Origin: Ignavibacteriaceae bacterium | GTDB lineage: Bacteria; Bacteroidota; Ignavibacteria; Ignavibacteriales; Ignavibacteriaceae | Direction of reading: 5' to 3' | Length of the DNA stretch: 45,420 bases | NCBI GenBank assembly: GCA_013360295.1 | Contig: JABWCL010000041.1 | Location: 1 to 45,420, forward strand | Shown here: piece by piece, positions 1-7,378 of the stretch | Layout of the letters: every line of letters starts with the position of its first letter | Position numbering within the stretch: position 1 is the stretch's first letter | Notes under the pieces: model-generated | Database searches by the model: none | What the model was told of the DNA's origin: nothing | What the model saw: only the letters and a program-made list of their open reading frames with translations | Position numbers and translations under genes: made by a program

Positions 1-11
1 TTTAAAACAAA

Positions 12-50
12 CAAGGAAACACGGTTGTGTTTCCTTGCTTGTGTGTGTTT
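12..50 (+). terminator. Hairpin, candidate terminator of a gene left of the window
   Basis: A perfect 11-bp inverted repeat, CAAGGAAACAC (12-22) and GTGTTTCCTTG (27-37), closes on a GGTT loop and is followed by a GT-rich stretch ending in TTTT. The flanking AAAACA and TGTTTT could lengthen the stem. The T-run is weak, so termination is plausible but not certain. The direction is taken as + because nothing on the minus strand of this window ends there. Confidence 0.5.
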
Positions 51-231
51 TATAGTTTATCAGTTCAGGAAGAGAACTTTATGTTGTGGAGGGCTAAGCT
101 AATTTCCGGCTTCTTTTCACTTTGCCGGTTCAAATTTTCCCCATCAGACAACTATCAAATAATCATAAATAATAGTTAATCTTTCTTACGATGTAAACTT
201 AGCCAACTTGCCCCGTGGTCTTCACAATTTA

Positions 232-320
232 TCGACGAACGCCCGTTTTTCATCGACAAACAAGCTTATATGTCGACGAATAGCAGGGCGCTCGACGAAT
301 CAATCCCGTTCGTCGATAAA
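232..320. repeat. Phased direct repeats, core TCGACGAA (five copies)
   Basis: Five octamers occur at a near-helical pitch: TCGACGAA at 232-239, TCGACAAA at 253-260, TCGACGAA at 273-280, TCGACGAA at 292-299 and TCGATAAA at 313-320. Start-to-start distances are 21, 20, 19 and 21 bp. The last copy overlaps an inverted copy, TTCGTCGA (309-316). A repeat every two DNA turns suggests a multimeric binding site. LytTR-family regulators (ComE, AgrA) bind direct repeats at about 21-bp pitch, but no such regulator lies in this window. The array sits beyond the 3' end of the DsbA-like gene, so its target would be a gene to the left. Confidence 0.5.
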
Positions 321-349
321 ACTTTAAGCCGCTTTTTTAAGGTTTTGTA

Positions 350-988
350 TCATTTCGACTTTGCATAAGCAGCTTCAAGTGTCCGGGTAAATACAGAAAC
401 ATCCTGCGCTCCGGAAACAGCGTACTTTCCGTCAAAAAGAAAAAACGGAACACCCTTAACTCCAATCTGATGCGCCTCATAAATATCCCGCTCCACCTCT
501 GCAAGATAAGCGTTGCCAGAGAGAACCTTTTCAGCGTTATCTTTGACAAGACCCGATTCTTCTGCAATCGTTAAAAGCGCAGAAACGTCATCTATGTTTC
601 TGCCCGCGGTAAAATATGAAGCGAAAAGATTCTCTTTCAATGCAGATTGTGCTTCATACTCTTTTGCAAGGTGAAGCAGCCGGTGAGCGTTAAGAGAATT
701 CGCGGCGATAGCAATATTTAAATTATATATAAGCCCGTCCCCCGCCGCCATTTGTGTAACGTAGTCGTTAAGCTTTTGTGCCTCTTCCATACTTATTCCC
801 TTATGTTCGGCAAGGAAGGCAACAGGATTCTTGTTGGGATCAGTCTTCAGGCCGGGGGACAACTGATAACTTTTCCAGATGACAGAAACCTCGCCTTTAT
901 ACGCGAAGTTATTTAAAGCCTTTTCAAAACGCCTTTTCCCGATATAACAGAAGGGGCAAACAATGTCGCTCCAGATTTCAATTTTCAT
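350..988 (-). CDS. DsbA-family oxidoreductase (FrnE-like)
   Basis: 212 aa, with the thioredoxin-like redox site CPFC at residues 11-14 in the strand-1 context DIVCPFCYIGKRRFEKAL. A helical insert follows, and the cis-proline strand is seen in GVKGVPFFLFDGKYAVSGAQ near residues 175-195. This is the pattern of FrnE/2-hydroxychromene-2-carboxylate isomerase-like DsbA proteins, which are usually cytoplasmic thiol-disulfide oxidoreductases. There is no signal peptide, which fits a cytoplasmic place. The start is supported by AAGGA six bases upstream. The length is normal for the family. The protein partner is unknown and the neighbours give no clue. Confidence 0.85.
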   Translation of the reverse strand: MKIEIWSDIVCPFCYIGKRRFEKALNNFAYKGEVSVIWKSYQLSPGLKTDPNKNPVAFLAEHKGISMEEAQKLNDYVTQMAAGDGLIYNLNIAIAANSLNAHRLLHLAKEYEAQSALKENLFASYFTAGRNIDDVSALLTIAEESGLVKDNAEKVLSGNAYLAEVERDIYEAHQIGVKGVPFFLFDGKYAVSGAQDVSVFTRTLEAAYAKSK

Positions 989-1232
989 TTTTTCCTTAAG
1001 AATAATGTGAATAACAGTGAAATTAATTAAATGTAACGTTGCCCCAAACTTAAGAGCTCAATAAATTGTAGTACTCCATATTCACAACCGGAAATCTTCC
1101 CCCGAAGTTTCCGTTCAAAAAAAGCAAAAGCCAGAAAATGTAAAAATTCAGCCGCTGATCAAAAAGGAAATTGAAAGGAGATAATTTTTTTATAAAATTG
1201 CGATGGAAATTCAAAAAACTAAAGAGGCACAA

Positions 1233-2600
1233 ATGAAATCTTTTTTTCTCACAGTTCTATTCTTAATATTTACCGCTTTAACTGCAGTACCGCAGGAGAA
1301 GGTGGTGAAATCATTACCCGAAATTAAAACCTTACTTCCCTATTCTGTAAAAATGATGGACGGGAAACCGGGAAGAATTACCCTTAATACTGCAACCGTT
1401 GCACTATACAGGGAAGAGTTATATCAGGAGTGGGCCGGCAGTGATTGGATGAATTATTTCCTGATCATTCAGGAGAATGATACAGCAGCGAAGAAACTAA
1501 CTACTGAAACAAAAATGTGGGATAACGGCTGGAAAAGTTACCAGAGGGCTGTTTTTACATATACGGGATCCTTTTCCGATACAACTGCACGTTTGCTTTC
1601 AATGGTTATGTCGATGTACCCCGATACGGCGTGGTCAGATTTCTCCATAACTGAATGGATTTATGATCAGAATAATTTTCTTGTAGAGTTCAGAACCAGT
1701 TATATTTTTGGCGGGGTCACAGCACCTGCCGAAAAGCAGGTTTTTGAAAATAATTCATTGGGCTTGCCCCAGGTAATTACAGTGCAGAGCGCCGAGTTCG
1801 GAACCGGTGTGTTGGAGAACGTGACCAGATACACGTATCAATATAATCAATCCAATCAGGCGGATTTAACGAGTATAACAGAGGCAGCTTGGGAAAATGC
1901 AAACTGGAAAGATACAAGTAAAATATTATATACGAGAAATGCAAAACTCAATCCATTAACAATAGTATATCAGAACATTACCGGCGGTAACGTTATTGAA
2001 AATATGTCCAGACAAGAATACGTTTATTACGCAGGCGATGAACTTGTTAACACTATGGAATATAAGTTTTGGAGCAGTTTTGGTTCAACATGGGGAAACT
2101 CAAGTCGCGAAAGCTATACTTACAATTCTAACGGCGATGTATTAACTTATAACTATGAAATATTCATTGATAACAATTATGTCCCGTTTTCGAGAGAAAC
2201 ATCCGCTTATGATTTGGCGGGGCTGAAATTATCCAATCTCCGTGAAAATTATGAAAATGGAAACTGGGTGAACGACGACAGGACTCTGTATTACTATGTG
2301 CCCACAACGGGAGTAAAAGAGAAAGAAACAGCTGTTGCATCATACGGTCTATCTCAGAATTACCCAAATCCGTTCAATCCTTCAACGGTAATCAGGTACA
2401 CATTAACAAATCCTGTTCAGATAACACTTAAAGTATATGATGCGCTGGGGAAAGAAGTATCAACGCTTGTGAACGCAGAGCAGAGCGCGGGTGAGTACAG
2501 AGTGGCATTTGACGGATCGGGATTGTCGTCGGGAATTTATTATTATACTTTAACAACTCCCGCGGGCAGTGTTAGCAAAAAAATGCTTTTGATGAAATAA
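1233..2600 (+). CDS. Secreted protein with T9SS type-A sorting domain, function unknown
   Basis: 455 aa. The ATG at 1233 is chosen over one 30 bases upstream because it follows AAAGAGG at 7-nt spacing and begins directly with a signal peptide (MKSFFLTVLFLIFTALTAVPQ). The middle part has repeated YxYNxxG/YTYQYNQS-type strands (for example TYNSNGDVLTYNYE), reminiscent of YD-type beta repeats but too weak for a family call. The last 80 residues are a standard T9SS type-A sorting domain: SQNYPNPFNPSTVIRY, then VYDALGKEV, then SSGIYYY, ending KKMLLMK. It is therefore expected on the cell surface or released. No enzyme motif is visible. Confidence 0.8.
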   Translation: MKSFFLTVLFLIFTALTAVPQEKVVKSLPEIKTLLPYSVKMMDGKPGRITLNTATVALYREELYQEWAGSDWMNYFLIIQENDTAAKKLTTETKMWDNGWKSYQRAVFTYTGSFSDTTARLLSMVMSMYPDTAWSDFSITEWIYDQNNFLVEFRTSYIFGGVTAPAEKQVFENNSLGLPQVITVQSAEFGTGVLENVTRYTYQYNQSNQADLTSITEAAWENANWKDTSKILYTRNAKLNPLTIVYQNITGGNVIENMSRQEYVYYAGDELVNTMEYKFWSSFGSTWGNSSRESYTYNSNGDVLTYNYEIFIDNNYVPFSRETSAYDLAGLKLSNLRENYENGNWVNDDRTLYYYVPTTGVKEKETAVASYGLSQNYPNPFNPSTVIRYTLTNPVQITLKVYDALGKEVSTLVNAEQSAGEYRVAFDGSGLSSGIYYYTLTTPAGSVSKKMLLMK

Positions 2601-2675
2601 ACCTTTTCAGGGATCAATGATCAAACATCAATGATCGCAAACAGATAAAGAGTTTTATGTTGGTAATTATTTACG

Positions 2676-2702
2676 GGCGAGGGCTTTCCTCGCCTTTTTT
2701 TT
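2676..2702 (+). terminator. Rho-independent terminator of the preceding secreted-protein gene
   Basis: The stem GGCGAGG (2676-2682) pairs with CCTCGCC (2688-2694) around a 5-nt loop and is followed by eight Ts. It lies about 75 nt behind the stop codon at 2600. Confidence 0.9.
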
Positions 2703-2883
2703 GTTAGCGGATCAACCGATCCCAGGTTTACGGGGATGTGTCATCATAATTAAGTCGCGAATAACAGGAATTAAATCTGGCAAAGCCTTATCAATCTGTA
2801 GTTATAGTGGCGCTTCGATATACCGTATAGAGCTAAATTGAAAAATTACCTGGAAACTAACAACTTAAATTTCTACCAAATTC

Positions 2884-3519
2884 TTAATCCTTCATTGGAA
2901 TAAAGCAAATCGCGTCATCTTCAACGAGTAAATTATATTTGGGATTCTTTGATTTGACAAAACGGCCAAGGTCATCAATCGTTGGATAATCCCCTTTCCC
3001 GACAAACAGTCTTGCATCATCGATCAGAATTACGTGTTCAAGAGCTTTGCCGCCGAATATAGCTTCGAGTTCTTCAAAGATCGGGCACTCCTTTTCTCCC
3101 CTTGCAGTCTCCCCCGCCGAATAATGTCCGTCGAGCCAGAATACTGCCGGGCGTTTAATTTCTTTTATCAGTTCAAAGAGTACTTTTCCGCTGTCTCCCT
3201 GAACGATCTTCACATTTTTGTCATTCTTAAATCTTGCGTGCGCTTTTTCGTAAAGTTCCCTACTAAGTTCAATTGAATAAACGAGATCGAAATATTTTTT
3301 TTGCGCTTCGACCATATCACCAAGAAACGTGCCGGTCTCAACCAGCATCTTTATTCCGTACATCTCACTGTATTTACGAATGCGTAATTGTTTAACCAGG
3401 TGCGGCGGCGGGACGGGGCGCCCGTTATTTAGCCACTCGCGGTATTGCTTTTTCTGAAATGCTGTTTTAAGTATGTTCCAAAGTTGTTGCGGAAGCATTT
3501 GTTTTAATAATTCTTTCAT
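2884..3519 (-). CDS. Class I SAM-dependent methyltransferase-like protein
   Basis: 211 aa. The glycine-rich motif VETGTFLGDMVEA (about residues 62-74) is followed by YSIELS, with an acidic residue at the end of strand 2, and by NVKIVQGDS and VFWLDGHYSAGET. The order matches the Rossmann core of class I methyltransferases of the small TylF/FkbM-like type often found near sugar or surface-polymer genes. The substrate is not identifiable. There is no signal peptide. No good Shine-Dalgarno precedes the ATG. The gene stands alone, divergent from the next exported protein. Confidence 0.65.
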   Translation of the reverse strand: MKELLKQMLPQQLWNILKTAFQKKQYREWLNNGRPVPPPHLVKQLRIRKYSEMYGIKMLVETGTFLGDMVEAQKKYFDLVYSIELSRELYEKAHARFKNDKNVKIVQGDSGKVLFELIKEIKRPAVFWLDGHYSAGETARGEKECPIFEELEAIFGGKALEHVILIDDARLFVGKGDYPTIDDLGRFVKSKNPKYNLLVEDDAICFIPMKD

Positions 3520-3828
3520 TCGTCAGCGGTTCGTTTTCATTTGTTTGGAAATATGATTTGAAAAATAGTGAATTATCCTCTTATCTCAGTGATACCGGGG
3601 GAGCGGAAAAACGCAGTAATTATAAAATAGTCTTTGTTATTCGCAGTCTGCTTAATTATTTTTACTAAGTTTAACTATCTGATTTACCGGAGAGCTTCGT
3701 CTTTCCTGTCGCGCCCCCCTGCTTATCCGGGAATCAAGCCGGACACTCCGTTGTCCCAACATATGCACAAACCGGTACCGGTAATTTTTTCGGTAACCGA
3801 TATTTCAAACTTTTAATTGAGGTGTGCG
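3520..3828. other. Divergent intergenic space, nothing recognised
   Basis: About 309 bp lie between the divergent starts of the methyltransferase-like gene and the exported protein. It must hold both promoters, but I find no convincing TTG/TAnnTTTG pair and no hairpin or repeat of note. A short reading frame at 3634-3816 has no ribosome site and looks non-coding. Confidence 0.4.
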
Positions 3829-4521
3829 ATGTTCTCAAGATTTTTTATTTCCTTTCTTTCCATTGTTACGGGTATTTTAATTTCCGCTTTTGTCCTAGCC
3901 GATCTTGATCCGAAGTATACAGAAGTCTTCGGTTACGGGTCAATTTGTGTCTCAAACAGCGGATTCCCACAAAAAGCGTTTTACAATCCCGGGCAATTTG
4001 ATTTCCGCGATGGTAAATTTTTCATTGATGCAGGAGGCACCATAAACCTTCGCGCAATGCTTCCCCGCGGAAAGACCTATAACGACCTGCTGCAATCATT
4101 TAACAAGACACATAAAGAGTTCACCAAGATGACTGAAGAACAGGTATACTGGAAAATTTATTCAAGTCACGATCCAGTGGGTAATGTGCTCTTTGCGAAG
4201 TGGCCGGCGGAAGCGTCCAAAATGCTGCACGAAAACAAGCCGCTCTGTTTTATTCAATTCAAAACCCCGTCTGATCTCCGTTCCTGGAATAGCTCAGGGG
4301 TAAATTGGGACGATACAGAAAATAATGATTTGCAGAGAGATGTGGGAATGTGGCTTTCCAATGCGCAGCCTGGATGGCAGTTATATATACTTCACACAGT
4401 CGGCTTCAGGCGCGATTGCCCGGAAGATAAATACTGGGACATTGCACAGGGAAAAGAGATTATTCCCACCGCGTTTGAAATGGCAGCTCCTTTTGCTTTC
4501 TGCATAGTTGAAGTTAAATAA
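3829..4521 (+). CDS. Exported protein of unknown function
   Basis: 230 aa. The frame opens at a TTG (3817), but the ATG at 3829 follows TTGAGG with good spacing and starts straight into a signal peptide (MFSRFFISFLSIVTGILISA, cleavage probably near FVLA). The mature part is about 205 aa with several aromatic residues (WKIYSSHDP, SWNSSGVNWDD, GWQLYILH) and no family motif I recognise. It has no T9SS sorting domain and no lipobox, so a periplasmic protein is the simplest reading. It ends 280 bp before the Asp-box genes and is followed by a hairpin. Confidence 0.65.
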   Translation: MFSRFFISFLSIVTGILISAFVLADLDPKYTEVFGYGSICVSNSGFPQKAFYNPGQFDFRDGKFFIDAGGTINLRAMLPRGKTYNDLLQSFNKTHKEFTKMTEEQVYWKIYSSHDPVGNVLFAKWPAEASKMLHENKPLCFIQFKTPSDLRSWNSSGVNWDDTENNDLQRDVGMWLSNAQPGWQLYILHTVGFRRDCPEDKYWDIAQGKEIIPTAFEMAAPFAFCIVEVK

Positions 4522-4545
4522 GATATAATTTAATTTATAGTTTTA

Positions 4546-4578
4546 GAGGGGGGCGGAAGAAAGTGTTACCGCCCCCTC
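4546..4578 (+). terminator. GC-rich hairpin behind the exported protein
   Basis: GAGGGGGGCGG (4546-4556) pairs with CCGCCCCCTC (4569-4578), with one bulged G and a 12-nt loop. The trailing Ts are short (CCCTTTG), so it is a terminator or an mRNA-end stabiliser. A hairpin with the same left arm (GGGGCGGAAG) recurs at 7324-7353. Confidence 0.55.
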
Positions 4579-4799
4579 CCTTTGACCGAAACACTTTAAT
4601 ATACTTTTCCCGGTAGTACCCGTCTATTCGTCAATATAACACTACAATTACTCCACTAATTGTGACACGAATCAAATATATCCCTGGACTAAATTTGTTG
4701 CGCATTACTGAATATATGTTGCATAACAGGGATAAGATTCAAGGCAATATATATTGTTAAGTTTAGGTGTATTTATTAATAAATTATGATAGAATCCTG

Positions 4800-7298
4800 A
4801 TGAACCTTCGTCACTTTTTAGCCTCTTTGATACTCTTCTTTTACGCCACAACATTATTTGCACAGACAACCCCGTCCAATAAATGGATCAATCCCCGCCC
4901 GTTTGGCCAGGGCGTCGCCTGGGTGAAAGTTTGGGATGAAAACCTTGTTTATGCGGCAGCGCAAAACGGTTCGTTTCTGAAATCAACTGACGGAGGAATG
5001 ACCTGGTCAATTAACACATTTTCCGGGATCCCCTCTTACAACCTCAATTCAAGCGATCTTTACTGCGGCTATTTTGTTAATCAGAATGTTGGTTTTGTTT
5101 CCGGTAACTACGGAATCACTAAGACAACCGACGGTGGAATGACGTTTAATCCGGTAGCGGGCAACTTTCCCGCCACTGCCACTGCCCGTAAGCTCTTCTT
5201 TTTTGACGAGAACAAAGGTTATGTTGTTGGGACATCAGGCTTGAGAATGTCTGAAACTTCGGATGGCGGAGCAACCTGGACTATGAACGCAGTGCTGCCA
5301 TCAACCACTTATTACGATTTATTCGTACATTCGCCAAAACGGATAGTCGTCGGAGGCAATACTTCCGCTTCGGCAAATATACGGGTGACGACTGACGCCG
5401 GGTTAACCTGGACGGTTTCGGCAGCGGGAACTGGCGTGATATACTCCCTTGAGTTTACCGACACACTCACAGGCTACGCGGGGAGCTCGACAGGAAGAGC
5501 TTACAAAACAACAGACGGCGGACTGACTTGGACACAGCTAACGATCCCCGCTCCTTCAAATGCCACCTTTTATGACATAGCAGCGATCGGAAACAAAGTA
5601 TACTTTCTCGATCAGGTGAACACATTATATGCAACCTCAGACGGCGGAGCAACTTTCACTTCATTGGTGTATAAACCGGCGAGTCTCGATATAGCCGCGG
5701 TGATCAGGACTGTCGGCGGTGTAGGTTCCAGACTTGTGGTTATGGGTGATTACGGACACGTATTTACTTCAATCAATGAAGGAGTTTCGTGGCAGACCCC
5801 CACAGTGTATGTAAAAACAAACTTTGTACAGGGAATCGCGGCATTTCCAAACGGACGTATTGTCGGAGTTGGTCCCAGCGACGGAACAACCAATCCCGGC
5901 CGCGGATTTGTTCACGGTATGTCAAGTTCGAATTATGGCGAAACCTGGAGCTACTTCAGCCTGTGGAATTCAAGCGTGGATATCAGGTCGCTTTATATGT
6001 TTAATCCGGAAAACGGTTTTGCCTGCGGAAGCGGCGGCTTGATATACAAAACCACTAATTCCGGCGTAACGTGGGATTCGGTCTATCAGACAAATATTTA
6101 CGCGCTCAGTAAGATAACTTTTTATGATTCACTCTACGGCGTGGTCTGCGGAAATAACGGCAATGTTTGGAAAACAACAGACGGCGGCACGAGCTGGGTT
6201 AGCATCGGTACAACAGGATCCACAGCCTCGCTTACAGCGGTCGCGATGGCCGACCGGAACACGATCATTGTCGGGGCAAGCACGATTAACGGAGTGTATC
6301 GTTCGACCGACGGAGGGGCAACCTGGGCTACGGGAAGCGCTGGAGGCACGGTGCCTTACGGAATTTCAAACACAATAATGACATCGGCAACAACGGGATA
6401 TCTAATCGGAACCGCGGGGGTAATTAATACAAGCGGATTTGTATATAGAACTGATGACGGCGGTGTTACCTGGAATTCCTGGAGCTTTCCTTACACCTCA
6501 AACAGGCTCTATATGATCGAAGCACGGAATGATTCCGATGTTGTGCTCACCGGCGCGGAGGGAGGGATCTTCCGCACCACTGATCGCGGAACCACCTGGA
6601 AATCTTACAATCTGGCAATGAGAGTTGGCTTAAACGGACAGGTGCTCGGACTGGATTTTATTAATGAAGACACGGTAATAGTCTCGGCGGCCGGCGGATA
6701 CATTCTTAAGTTCGCGCTTGAACCGCTTGTTATTCCGGTTGAACTTACGGGCTTTACCGCCTCGGTAACACCACAAGGCGTAAAGTTAAACTGGAATACA
6801 GCCACGGAGACCAACAACAAAGGTTTTGAAATTCTTCGCAGGGCTGTTGGGTCTGAGGAGTGGGTTGTTGTTGGATATATTGAGGGGAAAGGCACTTCAA
6901 CCGAAAAGAACAGCTATGCTTTTATCGATAACAGCGTAACCACCGGTAAATATAACTACCGTCTGAAGCAGATAGATTTTGACGGCACTTCAATGGTCTA
7001 TGAAATGTCGGGTGAAGTTTCATTTGATATGCCGGTCGACTTTGAGTTAAGCCAGAACTACCCGAACCCGTTCAATCCGGAAACCAAAATCAGATTCTCA
7101 CTCCCAACGGCAGAGAATGTCGTGATAAAGATCTATGATATTACCGGAAAGGAAGTGAAAACACTTGTAAACACAAGAATGGATGCGGGACGACATTCCG
7201 TTAACTTTAACGCGGAAGGGTTCTCCAGCGGTGTGTATTTATACAAAATGACGGCCGGTGGTTTTGTTTCCACAAAAAAACTGGTAGTAATAAAGTAA
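4800..7298 (+). CDS. Asp-box (BNR) beta-propeller protein, T9SS-secreted
   Basis: 832 aa. The ATG at 4800 is chosen because a signal peptide begins there (MNLRHFLASLILFFYATTLFAQ); the frame itself opens 33 bases earlier. Residues about 25-640 hold some thirteen Asp-box turns of the form S/T-x-D-G-G-x-T-W (STDGGMTW, TSDGGATW, TTDRGTTW and others), as in sialidases, Ycf48-like and GH74/sortilin-type propellers. No catalytic set is evident, so a binding or scaffold role is as likely as an enzyme. A fibronectin-like module follows (IPVELTGFTASV...LNWNTATE, about 650-740), then a T9SS type-A sorting domain (SQNYPNPFNPETKIRF, ending KKLVVIK). It is the upstream member of a tandem pair of equal length. 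Confidence 0.8.
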   Translation: MNLRHFLASLILFFYATTLFAQTTPSNKWINPRPFGQGVAWVKVWDENLVYAAAQNGSFLKSTDGGMTWSINTFSGIPSYNLNSSDLYCGYFVNQNVGFVSGNYGITKTTDGGMTFNPVAGNFPATATARKLFFFDENKGYVVGTSGLRMSETSDGGATWTMNAVLPSTTYYDLFVHSPKRIVVGGNTSASANIRVTTDAGLTWTVSAAGTGVIYSLEFTDTLTGYAGSSTGRAYKTTDGGLTWTQLTIPAPSNATFYDIAAIGNKVYFLDQVNTLYATSDGGATFTSLVYKPASLDIAAVIRTVGGVGSRLVVMGDYGHVFTSINEGVSWQTPTVYVKTNFVQGIAAFPNGRIVGVGPSDGTTNPGRGFVHGMSSSNYGETWSYFSLWNSSVDIRSLYMFNPENGFACGSGGLIYKTTNSGVTWDSVYQTNIYALSKITFYDSLYGVVCGNNGNVWKTTDGGTSWVSIGTTGSTASLTAVAMADRNTIIVGASTINGVYRSTDGGATWATGSAGGTVPYGISNTIMTSATTGYLIGTAGVINTSGFVYRTDDGGVTWNSWSFPYTSNRLYMIEARNDSDVVLTGAEGGIFRTTDRGTTWKSYNLAMRVGLNGQVLGLDFINEDTVIVSAAGGYILKFALEPLVIPVELTGFTASVTPQGVKLNWNTATETNNKGFEILRRAVGSEEWVVVGYIEGKGTSTEKNSYAFIDNSVTTGKYNYRLKQIDFDGTSMVYEMSGEVSFDMPVDFELSQNYPNPFNPETKIRFSLPTAENVVIKIYDITGKEVKTLVNTRMDAGRHSVNFNAEGFSSGVYLYKMTAGGFVSTKKLVVIK

Positions 7299-7323
7299 AT
7301 AGGCATTAAATTAATTTATAATC

Positions 7324-7353
7324 GGGGCGGAAGACGTTAATTGCTTCTGCCCC
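7324..7353 (+). terminator. Hairpin between the two Asp-box genes
   Basis: GGGGCGGAAG (7324-7333) pairs with CTTCTGCCCC (7344-7353) with one G-U pair and a 10-nt loop. There is no T-run. In an 80-bp gap between two co-directional paralogues it may attenuate or process the transcript rather than end it. Confidence 0.5.
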
Positions 7354-7378
7354 ACCATTATCAATCGGAGTGAACCAA

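Noticed and set aside
3634-3816. 60-codon frame before the exported protein
   Set aside because: There is no ribosome site, and it abuts the TTG of the next frame; the real start at 3829 has GAGG.
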